Program-made: the position numbers and the translations under genes
Shown: piece by piece, positions 14,930 through 24,819 of the stretch
Layout: each line of letters begins with the position of its first letter
Position numbering within the stretch: position 1 is the stretch's first letter
DNA from: Paludibacteraceae bacterium
GTDB lineage: Bacteria > Bacteroidota > Bacteroidia > Bacteroidales > Paludibacteraceae
NCBI GenBank assembly: GCA_017509715.1
Contig: JAFWOU010000011.1
Span: 1-64,000 of the forward strand
Reading direction: 5' to 3'
DNA length: 64,000 nucleotides
The notes under the pieces: generated by a model
Seen by the model: the letters and a program-made list of their open reading frames with translations, nothing else
Told to the model about the DNA's origin: nothing
The model's database searches: none

Positions 14930-17224
14930 ATGGAACAGACTACAAACAACACAACAGAGATAGACCTGCGCAAGATCGTGCGCTTGGTGCTGCATAAATG
15001 GTACTGGTTCGTGATCGGACTGGTGGCATGCGTGCTGATAGGCGTATGGTATCTGGTGCGCACGACGCCCAAGGTGACCACCCAGGCTTCTATTATGCTT
15101 CGTCAGCGTGATGAGGGACTCGGTGCCGGACAGCTGGACCAGCTGAGTATGCTCGGTATAGGCGGCAACCGTACGGCCGAGGATGAACTGGTGGTACTCA
15201 GTTCCAAGGACCTGATGCTACAGGTGATCAATCAGCTCGACCTGATGGAGAACCATTGGATCAAGCTCGACTATCGTTGGGAGGGTGAGTATCCGAAGCA
15301 CACGTTCCGGCTCGAATGCCTGCAGCTGAGCGAGGATGGCCGGAAAAAGCCGTTTACCCTGGATATCAAGCCTACCCGCAAGGGTTACAAGATCAAGTCG
15401 AGCACCGGTTTCGGCGAGACGGGGTCGGTGGAGGTACGTGATTTCACTGAACCGATCGACTTGCCTGTCGGACGGATTCGGCTAACGCCTATTGGCGAAC
15501 TGCAACCCGGTGCACGCTATCGCATCCAGCACCGGACGGTGCCCAACGCTATCGTCTACTACAGCAGCATACTGCGTATCGCGCAGCATAAGCGCGAGTC
15601 GAATATCTTCGATCTCTCGGTGCGTTCTACGATGCCGGGACGCGATGCGGACCTGCTCAATGCCTTGATTTCCAACTACAATAGCAACACGCTGACCGAC
15701 AAGAATATGATCGCCACCAATACGGCCGATTTTATTCAGTCGCGTCTGGAGATCATCTCGGCCGAACTATCGGCAGCGGAGGATGCTGTAGAGCAATATA
15801 AGTCAGAGCACAACATGGCCAACCTGGGCGAGGAGGCCAAACTGCTGCTCCAGTCGGGTGCCGAAGACCAGAAGCAACTGGCCGAGGTGGAGACCCAACT
15901 GTCATGGGTGAATTATATTGCCGAGTTCCTGCGTGACAAAAACAACCAACATAGCCTGTTGCCGACGAATGTCAGCGTACAGGATGAGGCCCTGGCTGCC
16001 TATATAGCCGAGTACAACGAGACGCTGCTGCGCTATATGCGGATGCAACGTACCGCCGTAGAAGGCAGTCCCGTACTGGATCAGATCAATGCCGATCTGA
16101 GTAATATGCGTGCTAATATCGTGACCAGCGTGACGAACGTACGCGAGGGCCTGCTGATCACCAAGGCAGGACTGGAAATGCGTCAGAACGAACTCATGGA
16201 ACGTATCCAGCGTGTACCCACGCAGGAACGCGAGTACGTCCAGTTGGCACGTCAACGTCAACTCAAGGAGTCGCTCTATATGCTGCTCTACAAGAAACGC
16301 GAGGAGAATGCCCTCATGCTGGCTGCGGCGGCCATGCCCACCAAGACGATTGACATCCCGCGTACGGATCCCGAATCGGCGAGTCCGAAGCCGATAAGGA
16401 TCATTGTGCTCTGTCTGCTCCTGGGACTGATGCTACCGGCCGGGCTACTCTATCTGTACGTGTTGCTGGATAATAAGATACGCGATCCCAAGGAATTTGA
16501 GAAACGCCTGAAGGTGCCCTATCTGGGTCAGATAGTGGCTAACTCGCGCGGCAAGCATATCGCTATCCGGGAGGGTGAAACGACCGTCTCGGCCGAACTA
16601 TTCCGCCTGCTGCGTACCAACCTGCGCTTTGTGGTGCCGGCCGATGTGAAGAATCCGGTGGTGCTCGTCACCTCGTCCGTGAATGGCGAGGGTAAGTCAT
16701 ATGTAGCTACCAACGTAGCCCTCTCGTTGGCTATTCTGGGCAAGCGGGTGGCCCTCGTAGGACTGGATGTGCGCAAACCGATGTTAGCCCACTATTTCGG
16801 ACTGCAGCAACAGGGCTGCCTGACCAGTTATCTGGCCGAGGACAGCTACAGCGTAGACGATCTGATCGTGCCGAGCGGCGAGCATCGCAACCTGGATATC
16901 ATCCCCTGTGGCGTCGTTCCTCCTAACCCGAACGAATTGCTGCAGAGCGAACGGCTTGACCAGCTCTTCGCAGCGCTCCGGGAACGTTATGACTATATCA
17001 TCGTAGACACCGCACCGTGTGCACTGGTGAGCGATACCTTCCTGCTGGATCGTGTTGCCGATGTGACGCTCTATGTTTGCCGCGCCAACTATACCACGAT
17101 TGATATGATTGACTCTATCAATCAGATGGCCGACCAGAAGCGCATGAAGCAACTCTGCTGTGTGCTCAATGCCGTTAAGAACGTACGTGCCGGCTACGGC
17201 TATGGCTATGGCGTCAAGAAATAA
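14930..17224 (+). CDS. Wzc-like chain-length regulator/tyrosine kinase
   Basis: A 764-residue inner-membrane polysaccharide copolymerase with a fused BY-kinase. N-terminal membrane helix about 22-42 (Wzz domain), long periplasmic coiled region to about 480, second helix about 488-508, then the kinase: Walker A SSVNGEGKSY with Lys 589, Walker A' GLDVRKP near 612, Walker B YIIVDTAP near 690. The tail has three Tyr (GYGYGYGVKK) as autophosphorylation candidates. It works with the upstream export lipoprotein to control polysaccharide length. No glycan synthesis cluster follows; topB is next, so the polymer genes lie elsewhere. Confidence 0.92.
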   Translation: MEQTTNNTTEIDLRKIVRLVLHKWYWFVIGLVACVLIGVWYLVRTTPKVTTQASIMLRQRDEGLGAGQLDQLSMLGIGGNRTAEDELVVLSSKDLMLQVINQLDLMENHWIKLDYRWEGEYPKHTFRLECLQLSEDGRKKPFTLDIKPTRKGYKIKSSTGFGETGSVEVRDFTEPIDLPVGRIRLTPIGELQPGARYRIQHRTVPNAIVYYSSILRIAQHKRESNIFDLSVRSTMPGRDADLLNALISNYNSNTLTDKNMIATNTADFIQSRLEIISAELSAAEDAVEQYKSEHNMANLGEEAKLLLQSGAEDQKQLAEVETQLSWVNYIAEFLRDKNNQHSLLPTNVSVQDEALAAYIAEYNETLLRYMRMQRTAVEGSPVLDQINADLSNMRANIVTSVTNVREGLLITKAGLEMRQNELMERIQRVPTQEREYVQLARQRQLKESLYMLLYKKREENALMLAAAAMPTKTIDIPRTDPESASPKPIRIIVLCLLLGLMLPAGLLYLYVLLDNKIRDPKEFEKRLKVPYLGQIVANSRGKHIAIREGETTVSAELFRLLRTNLRFVVPADVKNPVVLVTSSVNGEGKSYVATNVALSLAILGKRVALVGLDVRKPMLAHYFGLQQQGCLTSYLAEDSYSVDDLIVPSGEHRNLDIIPCGVVPPNPNELLQSERLDQLFAALRERYDYIIVDTAPCALVSDTFLLDRVADVTLYVCRANYTTIDMIDSINQMADQKRMKQLCCVLNAVKNVRAGYGYGYGVKK

Positions 17225-17281
17225 CCCATAACCCGTAACCCATAACCCATAACCCATAACCCGTAACCCCTAACCCCTAAT
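17223..17281. repeat. AACCCAT/AACCCGT heptamer tandem repeat
   Basis: Eight heptamers of AACCC(A/G/C)T between the kinase stop and topB. Telomere-like in look, but it belongs with the other heptameric junction repeats in this window. Confidence 0.85.
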
Positions 17282-17287
17282 CAAACA

Positions 17288-19258
17288 ATGATCGTCTGCG
17301 TAGCCGAGAAACCCTCTGTGGGACAATATATAGCCAAGGTGCTGGGAGCAAACCAGCGCCATGATGGCTATTTCGAGGGCAATGGCTACCAGGTGACCTG
17401 GACCTTTGGTCACCTATGTTCGTTGCTTGACCCGCAGGACTATAACGATCAGTGGAAAGCCTGGAGCCTGAGTTCGCTCCCGATGATACCGACGCGTTTC
17501 GGTATCAAGGTGGATGACGACAAGGGCGTGCAGAAGCAGTTCAACATTATCCGCGAACTCATCGCGCAAGCCGACGAGGTGATCAACTGCGGTGATGCCG
17601 GCCAGGAGGGAGAACTGATTCAGCGTTGGGTGTATCAGAAAGCAGGCTGTAAGTGTCCGGTGAAGCGTCTGTGGGTCAGTTCGCTGACCGAAGAGGCGAT
17701 TGCCGAGGGATTTCGTCAACTCAAGGACCAGAGCAACTACCAGCATCTGTACGAGGCCGGACTGATGCGTGCGATAGGTGACTGGCTGCTGGGTATGAAC
17801 GCCACGCGCGCGTATACCGTGCGTTATTCTAAAGGAGTAGGGCGTGACCGCCAGGTGCTGTCGATCGGACGCGTACAGACGCCTACGCTCGCGTTGATCG
17901 TCAAGCGTCAGGCAGAGATCGAGCATTTCGTGCCCCGCACCTACTACGAACTCAAGACCCTCTATCGCGACACCCTCTTTACGGCCCAACTGCCCGTGGA
18001 GGAAGGCGAGTACGCCATCAATACCCTGGACGAGGGCCAGAAACTGATGATGCAGGCCGGTTCGACGCCGCTCACCATCACCTCGGTGGAGAAAAAGAAG
18101 GGGACGGAGTTTGCGCCTAAGTTGTTCGACCTGACCAGCCTGCAGGTGGAGTGTAACAAGAAGTTTGCCTTCTCGGCCGACCAGACTCTGAAACTGATCC
18201 AGTCGCTCTACGAGAAACGTATCACGACGTATCCGCGTGTGGATACCACTTACCTGAGCGAAGATATCTATCCTAAGGTGCCGGCTACGCTCCGCGGTAT
18301 TCGGGAACAATACCCACAGGTAGAACCCCTGCTGGCACTCCGCGACGATGGCGGCAAGGGACCGGGGTCGCTGCCTAAGTCGAAGAAGGTGTTCGACAAC
18401 AAGAAGGTGACCGACCACCATGCCATCATCCCCACCGGCCAACGTCCCGTAGGACTGACGGCCGATGAACAGAAGGTGTTCAACCTGGTGGCGTTGCGCT
18501 TTATTGCCGCTTTCTACCCCGACTGCGAGGTGAGCAACACCACCGTACTGGCCGAAGCCGGCGAGATACCCTTCCGCGTCACCGGACGCGAGGTGCTGAA
18601 AGCCGGATGGCGGGTGGTATTTGAAACTAGTGAGCCTAGGACTCCTAGGGATCCTAGTAATCCTAGTGAAGAGAACGATGAATCGTCGGAAGAAGCAGCC
18701 AAGTCGCTGCCGGCCTTCGTCAAGGGCGAGTCGGGTTCGCACGAACCCCAACTGAAGGAGAAGACCACCACGCCGCCCAAGTACTATACCGAGGCTACGC
18801 TGCTGCGGGCCATGGAGACGGCGGGTAAGACGGTCGAGGACGAGGACCTGCGCGATGCGATGAAGGAGAATGGTATAGGCCGTCCGTCTACGCGTGCTGC
18901 GATCATTGAGAAGCTATACCAGCGCAAATATATCGTCAAGGAGCGCAAGACCATCAAGGCGACGCCCGTGGGCATCGAGCTGATCCATACCATCATCTCG
19001 CCGCTCTTGAAGTCGGCCGAACTGACCGGACGGTGGGAGAAGAAGCTTCGCGAGATCGAGCGCGGTGAATATACCGCCCGACAGTTCCTGGACGAGCTGA
19101 AGCAGATGACCACCGACGTGGTGCGCGAGCTGAAGCAAAACAAGGCCGGACTGATGTGTCCCGTATGCCGACGCGGCACGATCATCCGCGGTCGCACCCG
19201 CTACGGCTGCTCACGTTGGCAGTTGGGCTGCGACTACTCCGAACCCTTCGAGAGCTGA
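17288..19258 (+). CDS. topB: DNA topoisomerase III
   Basis: A 656-residue type IA topoisomerase. TOPRIM at about 1-140 (VCVAEKPSVGQYIAKVLGA; NCGDAGQEGELI), active-site Tyr 315 in RITTYPRVDTTYL, and the conserved DHHAIIPTG and GIGRPSTRAAIIEKL motifs. The C-terminus has a four-Cys zinc-ribbon-like motif (CPVCRRGTIIRG, then YGCSRWQLGC). It passes single strands through a transient break and decatenates DNA. Residues about 449-461 (EPRTPRDPSNPSE) are a microrepeat-encoded linker inside the body of the enzyme. The position after the kinase looks fortuitous. Confidence 0.95.
   Translation: MIVCVAEKPSVGQYIAKVLGANQRHDGYFEGNGYQVTWTFGHLCSLLDPQDYNDQWKAWSLSSLPMIPTRFGIKVDDDKGVQKQFNIIRELIAQADEVINCGDAGQEGELIQRWVYQKAGCKCPVKRLWVSSLTEEAIAEGFRQLKDQSNYQHLYEAGLMRAIGDWLLGMNATRAYTVRYSKGVGRDRQVLSIGRVQTPTLALIVKRQAEIEHFVPRTYYELKTLYRDTLFTAQLPVEEGEYAINTLDEGQKLMMQAGSTPLTITSVEKKKGTEFAPKLFDLTSLQVECNKKFAFSADQTLKLIQSLYEKRITTYPRVDTTYLSEDIYPKVPATLRGIREQYPQVEPLLALRDDGGKGPGSLPKSKKVFDNKKVTDHHAIIPTGQRPVGLTADEQKVFNLVALRFIAAFYPDCEVSNTTVLAEAGEIPFRVTGREVLKAGWRVVFETSEPRTPRDPSNPSEENDESSEEAAKSLPAFVKGESGSHEPQLKEKTTTPPKYYTEATLLRAMETAGKTVEDEDLRDAMKENGIGRPSTRAAIIEKLYQRKYIVKERKTIKATPVGIELIHTIISPLLKSAELTGRWEKKLREIERGEYTARQFLDELKQMTTDVVRELKQNKAGLMCPVCRRGTIIRGRTRYGCSRWQLGCDYSEPFES
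18631..18672 (+). repeat. In-frame CCTAG repeat inside topB
   Basis: GAGCCTAGGACTCCTAGGGA followed by two CCTAGT units: four 9-bp units encoding a Pro-rich acidic linker. Confidence 0.8.
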
Positions 19259-19272
19259 GAACTATTTACGAT

Positions 19273-19322
19273 TTGACGGAAAAAATGCTACGTTTCTAAC
19301 GGATGTGCACTTTTTCCGTCAA
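19273..19322. terminator. 12-bp inverted repeat between topB and the pectin locus
   Basis: TTGACGGAAAAA (19273-19284) and TTTTTCCGTCAA (19311-19322). Likely topB terminator; the loop is 26 nt. Confidence 0.5.
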
Positions 19323-19328
19323 TTATTC

Positions 19329-19360
19329 CACATACATGCGCGCGAAAAACACTAACTTTG
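19329..19360 (+). promoter_or_regulatory. Promoter of the pectin SusCD locus
   Basis: TAACTTTG at 19353-19360 followed by CACCC matches the -7 consensus; the -33 position reads CACA. An activator is expected, as usual for such loci, but none is encoded next to it. Confidence 0.5.
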
Positions 19361-19443
19361 CACCCGTTTTATGATATACGTGCTACGTACACAAACAGAA
19401 TTAAAACTCTAATACTAACCAAAAAATTTACAAGTTATCTCTT

Positions 19444-22400
19444 ATGAAACTGAATGTCAGTGCAATTCGTGTGATGACGGTGTTTGGCCTCCTGCTGATG
19501 GGTATGGGTCTGCAAGCACGTGTCATTACGGGTGTTGTGAAAGATCAAACGGGTGAGACCGTGATTCAAGCATCGGTAGTAGTTAAGGGTACGACTATCG
19601 GTACGGTGACGGACTTTGATGGTCAGTACTCGATTGATGTACCGGACGATGCGAAGGTGCTTGTGTTCTCCTATGTTGGTCAGAAGACCAAGGAGGTGCA
19701 GATCACAGGCAATGTGATTAACGTAGTGCTTGAGGAAGACAAGCAAGTACTGGAAGAGGTAGTCGTTACCGGTTATGGTACGACCAAGAAGCGTGACGTC
19801 GTTACCTCTGTAGCTTCGGTAGGTGCCGACCAACTGAAGGACGTGCCTGTTACCTCGGCTGCGGAAGCGCTCCAGGGTAAGCTGTCGGGTGTGACGGTGA
19901 CCACTACTGAAGGTAGTCCGGATGCCGATCTAAAGATTCGTGTACGTGGCGGTACTTCTCTTACTCAATCCAACGACCCACTCTATATCGTGGACGGTAT
20001 GCCTGTTTCGTCTATCTCGGATATAGCTCCCAGTGACATCCAATCGATGGACGTCCTGAAGGATGCAGCTGCTACCGCTATCTACGGTGCCCAGGGTGCT
20101 AACGGTGTAATCATCATTACCACCAAGGACTCTGATTCGGACGACGACAAGATGAAGTTCCATGTGGACTACTCGGGCTTCATCGGTTGGAAGAAGATCG
20201 CCAAGAAGTATGACGTAATGGATCCCGAGGATTTTGCGCTTATGCAGTATGAGTGGGCTTCGATGAAGTACAACACCACCGATCCGGGCAACTCCGACCT
20301 GCGTGGTCAGTTCTACGCTTATTTTGACAAGAAGTACAACGACACCAAGTACAAATCGCCGTCGGAAATCGAGACGACTCCGATCAGCACCTTGCTGAGC
20401 GAGTATGCCGATCCCGGCCAGCACCCCTTCCTCGATTGGCAGGATCAGACCTTTGGCCGTACGGGCTTTACGTCCAATCAGTCGGTAAGCTTCTCCGGCG
20501 GTAACAAGGCGGCTAACTTCAACGTCTCCTACAACCGTATTGACGACAAGGCCATCATGGAGCAGTCGAACTATGTACGCAACAATATCGCTGCTAAGGC
20601 TAAGTTCAAACCCTTCAAGAATTTCACCCTCGGCTTTACGACTCGCTTCACCAACACCCAGGTGCTGGGATCCGGTTCCAACGCCATCAAGGACAACGGT
20701 ACATCTACCGAGTCCCGTCTGCGTAACTGCGTAGTATATACGCCGACCACGCTCCTCTCGAAGAACGACGGTACCATGGAGGACGAGGATGAGACCTTCG
20801 GTTCGCTCTATGACCCGCTGACCACCATCCGCGACAACTATAAGTTCAAGGTGGACAACAAGTGGAACATCCAGGGCTATGCCAGCTATAAGTTTGCAAA
20901 GCACTTCACCGTACGTGTGGACCTGGGTTACCAGAATCGTCACATCTCTACCAACCGCTACTATGGTCCTACCACCTACTATGCACGCAACACCGGACGT
21001 CCCGGCATCGAGGCCGGAACGGCACAACTACAGGTGACCGACGAGTATAGCACCGTGCTGACCAACCATAACACCCTGGAGTGGAAGCAAACCTTCAACT
21101 CCGACCATAACGTTAGCGTGCTGGTCGGTGAGGAGACCGTTATCCGCAAGGGCTGGACCAACAACCAGTACGGCTTTGGCTACAAGGGTAGCTACGACGT
21201 AGAGAACGGCGAGATATTCAACTATCTCGGCCAGGCAGCTTACTCAGAGATCACCAACTATGTGGATCCGCGTGATAACCAGCTTTCGTTCCTCGCTCGT
21301 GCTAACTACGACTACAAGGGACGTTACTACCTGACCGCTACCTTCCGTGCTGACTGCTCCACGCGTTTCGCTAAGGGTAATCAGTGGGGCTACTTCCCAT
21401 CAGCTGCTGTGGCATGGCGTATGTCGGACGAGGATTTCATGCAGGATGCAGACTGGCTGACCAACCTCAAGTTCCGTCTCTCCTACGGTATGGCCGGTAA
21501 CAACAACGTGGACCTCGGCTACCTCCATCCCGACTTCCTCTCGCAGCAGATGACCTATTTCGATATGGGCTCCGGTTCGAGCAATATCCTCGTGGTAGGT
21601 GGCTCGGAGAAAATCGCTTCCAACCCCAACCTGAAATGGGAGACCACAGTGACTCGCGACTTCGGTATCGACTTTGGCTTCCTGCGTGACCGCCTGACCG
21701 GTACGATCGACCTCTATTGGAATACTACCAAGGACCTCATCATCCGTCAGAATATGCCGGCTCGTTACAACTTCCAGTACCAGAATATCGGTTCTACCCG
21801 CAACATGGGTATGGAGTTCTCTATCAAGGGTATCATCCTTGATCATAAGTCCAAGAGCCTGAGCTACAATCTGTCGGTTGACGCTAATATCTCGTTCAAC
21901 AAGACCCGCGTACAAGACCTGGGTAATATGACCTCGATGCTCGCGCAGACCAGTTGCTTCGGTTCGTCCGAGTACCTGACCACGGCCGAGTTCCTGCTTG
22001 AGGTAGGCCAGCCGGTAGGTAACGTGCTGGGTTATGTGACCGACGGTTACTATACCGCAGCTGACTTCCAGACCTACGTTCCCGCTACCCATTCTTGGGG
22101 CATCCGGTCAGACGTTGTCACCTATGGTGACGGCTTCCTGTCCAACAAGCCCGTGCCGGGTTCGATCAAGTTTAAAGACCTGAACGGAGACGGCGAGATC
22201 ACCGAGGCAGATAAGACCATTCTGGGTAATACCGTTCCGACTCACTCGGGTGGTTTCAATATCAACTTTAATATCGGTGGCGACAAGTGGGGTAAGTTCG
22301 ACCTGGCTGCCAACTTTACCTTTGCATTTGGCAATAAGATCCTGAACCTCTCCAAGATGGAGTACACCACCGTAACGGAGAAGACCAAGATGCGTAACCT

Positions 22401-22863
22401 CATCTCGGCAATGAGCTTCGAGAATCGCTACTCGCTCTATTCCGATCAGGGTCAATACATGCCTGATGTATATGCTACCGGTGCGATGGTGTTTGGTGAT
22501 GATTACACCACCTTTGCAAATCAGATCGACCAGATGAATATCGACAAGGGTGCCAATACCTACAGCCCGATCATGTCGCACTATGTAGTGACCGATCAGT
22601 GCCTGGAGGATGGTTCCTTCCTGCGCCTCAACCAGTTGACGCTGGGCTACTCGCTCCCGAAGGTATGGATGGAGAAGACCAAGGTTATTAATAACATCCG
22701 CGTTTATGTACAGGGAACTAACCTCTTCTGCGCTACCAAGTATAGCGGACTGGATCCGGAGGTGGATACTCGCAGCAGCAAGAACCCGCTCACCCCGGGC
22801 GTGGACTTCTCGGCATATCCTAAGAGCCGCGGTATAAACGTTGGTATGAATATTCAATTCTAA
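19444..22863 (+). CDS. SusC/RagA TonB-dependent transporter (pectin locus)
   Basis: A 1139-residue outer-membrane transporter. Signal peptide, then a carboxypeptidase-regulatory-like domain at about 25-105 (VITGVVKDQTGETVIQASVV; GTVTDFDGQYSIDV), a TonB box near LEEVVVTGYG, the plug (RVRGGTSLTQSNDPLYIVDG; ILKDAAATAIYGAQGANG-type motif) and a 22-strand barrel. It imports oligosaccharides captured by SusD, driven by TonB. Sixteen bp separate it from susD. Downstream PL1 and GH28 genes point to homogalacturonan fragments as cargo. Confidence 0.95.
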   Translation: MKLNVSAIRVMTVFGLLLMGMGLQARVITGVVKDQTGETVIQASVVVKGTTIGTVTDFDGQYSIDVPDDAKVLVFSYVGQKTKEVQITGNVINVVLEEDKQVLEEVVVTGYGTTKKRDVVTSVASVGADQLKDVPVTSAAEALQGKLSGVTVTTTEGSPDADLKIRVRGGTSLTQSNDPLYIVDGMPVSSISDIAPSDIQSMDVLKDAAATAIYGAQGANGVIIITTKDSDSDDDKMKFHVDYSGFIGWKKIAKKYDVMDPEDFALMQYEWASMKYNTTDPGNSDLRGQFYAYFDKKYNDTKYKSPSEIETTPISTLLSEYADPGQHPFLDWQDQTFGRTGFTSNQSVSFSGGNKAANFNVSYNRIDDKAIMEQSNYVRNNIAAKAKFKPFKNFTLGFTTRFTNTQVLGSGSNAIKDNGTSTESRLRNCVVYTPTTLLSKNDGTMEDEDETFGSLYDPLTTIRDNYKFKVDNKWNIQGYASYKFAKHFTVRVDLGYQNRHISTNRYYGPTTYYARNTGRPGIEAGTAQLQVTDEYSTVLTNHNTLEWKQTFNSDHNVSVLVGEETVIRKGWTNNQYGFGYKGSYDVENGEIFNYLGQAAYSEITNYVDPRDNQLSFLARANYDYKGRYYLTATFRADCSTRFAKGNQWGYFPSAAVAWRMSDEDFMQDADWLTNLKFRLSYGMAGNNNVDLGYLHPDFLSQQMTYFDMGSGSSNILVVGGSEKIASNPNLKWETTVTRDFGIDFGFLRDRLTGTIDLYWNTTKDLIIRQNMPARYNFQYQNIGSTRNMGMEFSIKGIILDHKSKSLSYNLSVDANISFNKTRVQDLGNMTSMLAQTSCFGSSEYLTTAEFLLEVGQPVGNVLGYVTDGYYTAADFQTYVPATHSWGIRSDVVTYGDGFLSNKPVPGSIKFKDLNGDGEITEADKTILGNTVPTHSGGFNINFNIGGDKWGKFDLAANFTFAFGNKILNLSKMEYTTVTEKTKMRNLISAMSFENRYSLYSDQGQYMPDVYATGAMVFGDDYTTFANQIDQMNIDKGANTYSPIMSHYVVTDQCLEDGSFLRLNQLTLGYSLPKVWMEKTKVINNIRVYVQGTNLFCATKYSGLDPEVDTRSSKNPLTPGVDFSAYPKSRGINVGMNIQF

Positions 22864-22878
22864 ATTTTCTGCGAAATT

Positions 22879-24819
22879 ATGAAAGCAAAATATATTATTC
22901 TTAGTGTCTTGGCGCTCACGCTTGTAGCTTGTGAGAAAGACTTTTTTGAGACCGAGTCTCCTTCCGCAATGGATGAAGCCGTTTTCAAGTCGGCCGACCT
23001 GACACAACAAGCCATCGGTGCGATCTACAACTGCTTTGGCGAGGATAAGTCGTTCCGCAACCGTCTGTGCGGTGGTTACGTGGCTATGAATACCGATATC
23101 GAGCATTGCTCCAAGACCGAGGATGCTGAGTATGCGGCCTATAACATGACCGGCGGTACGGGTAACCTCTCTACCTCTAACGGTAAGGATCCGTGGGCAT
23201 ATCTCAACTCGGCTATCGAGCGTGCCAACGTAGTGATAGACGGTATCCGTCTGCACTCGGATACCACGGATGCTACCTTCAAGTATCTGCTCGGTGAGGC
23301 GCTTACGCTTCGTGCGTTCTGTTACCTGGAGATGGTGAAGCTGTGGGGCGATGTACCTGCTTGCTTCGAGTCGTTCAATGGTCATAACTCCGAGGTGCTC
23401 TATACCAAGAAGCAAGATCGTAATGTGGTCTTCGAGCAACTGCGTATTGACCTCAAGGACGCTGCCCGCCTCATGCCGTGGTCGGCACAGTGCCCGGGCA
23501 ATGCCGGTAACTATACCGGTCGTCCCAGCAAGGCTCTGGCTTATGGACTGCTGGCACGTATGGACCTCATGTACGCCGGTCTGGCTATGCGTCCGGACGT
23601 ATTCACCGAGGGTGGTACTAAGGCTTGCTCCGTACAGTATAACGTCAAGGATGCCGGCAAGCGCCAAGAACTCTATCAAGAGGCTGTTTGGGCTTGCGCA
23701 CAGGTTATCAAGCAAGAGGATCATAAGTTCAAAGATAATTTCGAGGATGTCTTCAAGGACCTCTGCCAGGATGTGACCGACTACTCTAAGTCAGAGTGGA
23801 TCTGGGCACTGCCCTTCCTGGATGGCGCTCGTGGCCAGGTACTGGCACTTACGGGTAACAAGATGTCCACCAACTGCGCCGGCAACCTGATCAACACCAT
23901 CTCCTTCGGTCAGGGCAATAACAACAATGCCAAGACCCAGGCTATGATTGAGATCGTGCCTACCTTCTACTATGCGTATGACAAGAACGACAAGCGTCGT
24001 GATATCACAATCCTGCCTTGGACTTGGGAGTATGACAACGGTGAGGGTACCGGTTCGTCCTATACAGACAAGGTGTTCCCCGGCGTAGCCGCTACCGACA
24101 AGAAGCTCTATCAGAAGCAGTCCAATGTAGGCCAGATGTATCTGGGCAAACTGCGTGTTGAGTGGATGAAGCGTAGCTATTCCAGCAACGAGGACTGCAT
24201 CGACATGCCCGTGCTCCGCTATACCGACATCCTGCTCATGTTTGCTGAGGCGGCTATCGGTTCGCGCGAGGGTAACGCTCCCGGCAATCTGTATGGCATC
24301 AGCCCACAGCAATGTCTGGACCGCGTACGTGCTCGTGCCGGTCTGGCCAGCAAGCCGCTCGACTTCAACGCCATCGTAGATGAGCGTGCCTTTGAGTTCT
24401 GCGGTGAGAACCTGCGTAAGTACGACCTCATGCGTTGGGGTCTGCTCCGTGAGAAACTGGAGAAAGCACAAGCCGATGTATATGACCTGCAGAAGGGTAT
24501 CGGTGCGTACGCCGGTCGTCCCGACTCGGTTTATTTCCACTTCGTACGCAACGATGCTTATGCGCAGAACGGCGCCGCTTATATCTTCGACCGCTTCATC
24601 GGTCTGGACCTAGATGCTACGCGTCCGGCCGAGTTTGACAAAGAGAACGGCTGGGTAGCTAAGTCGTTCTTCGACAAGGAAGGTGTGCCCGATATCACCA
24701 CCGAGAACTGGTATCTCTTCAAGGCTGGCACTAACATCGATATGCACCAGTATTGGCCTATCTTCGATGTCAATATCGCTGCTTCCAACGGTACACTCTG
24801 GAATGACTATGAGTATTAA
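22879..24819 (+). CDS. SusD/RagB glycan-binding lipoprotein (pectin locus)
   Basis: A 646-residue lipoprotein (MKAKYIILSVLALTLVACEK, lipobox LVAC). TPR-like helices are at about 85-300 and the SusD C-terminal signature with LRYTDILLMFAEAAIGS and FEFCGENLRKYDLMRWG near 450-530. It lids the SusC barrel and binds pectin oligosaccharides. Longer than the common ~550 residues, mainly in the C-terminal part. The stop overlaps the start of the lyase gene. Confidence 0.95.
   Translation: MKAKYIILSVLALTLVACEKDFFETESPSAMDEAVFKSADLTQQAIGAIYNCFGEDKSFRNRLCGGYVAMNTDIEHCSKTEDAEYAAYNMTGGTGNLSTSNGKDPWAYLNSAIERANVVIDGIRLHSDTTDATFKYLLGEALTLRAFCYLEMVKLWGDVPACFESFNGHNSEVLYTKKQDRNVVFEQLRIDLKDAARLMPWSAQCPGNAGNYTGRPSKALAYGLLARMDLMYAGLAMRPDVFTEGGTKACSVQYNVKDAGKRQELYQEAVWACAQVIKQEDHKFKDNFEDVFKDLCQDVTDYSKSEWIWALPFLDGARGQVLALTGNKMSTNCAGNLINTISFGQGNNNNAKTQAMIEIVPTFYYAYDKNDKRRDITILPWTWEYDNGEGTGSSYTDKVFPGVAATDKKLYQKQSNVGQMYLGKLRVEWMKRSYSSNEDCIDMPVLRYTDILLMFAEAAIGSREGNAPGNLYGISPQQCLDRVRARAGLASKPLDFNAIVDERAFEFCGENLRKYDLMRWGLLREKLEKAQADVYDLQKGIGAYAGRPDSVYFHFVRNDAYAQNGAAYIFDRFIGLDLDATRPAEFDKENGWVAKSFFDKEGVPDITTENWYLFKAGTNIDMHQYWPIFDVNIAASNGTLWNDYEY

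Noticed and set aside
17223..17281. Telomere-like AACCCAT array suggesting a linear replicon end
   Set aside because: It is short, internal, flanked by ordinary genes on both sides and matches the general habit of heptamer repeats at gene junctions here.
22108..23724. Minus-strand open frame opposite SusC/SusD
   Set aside because: Antisense shadow without promoter, signal or recognisable domain.
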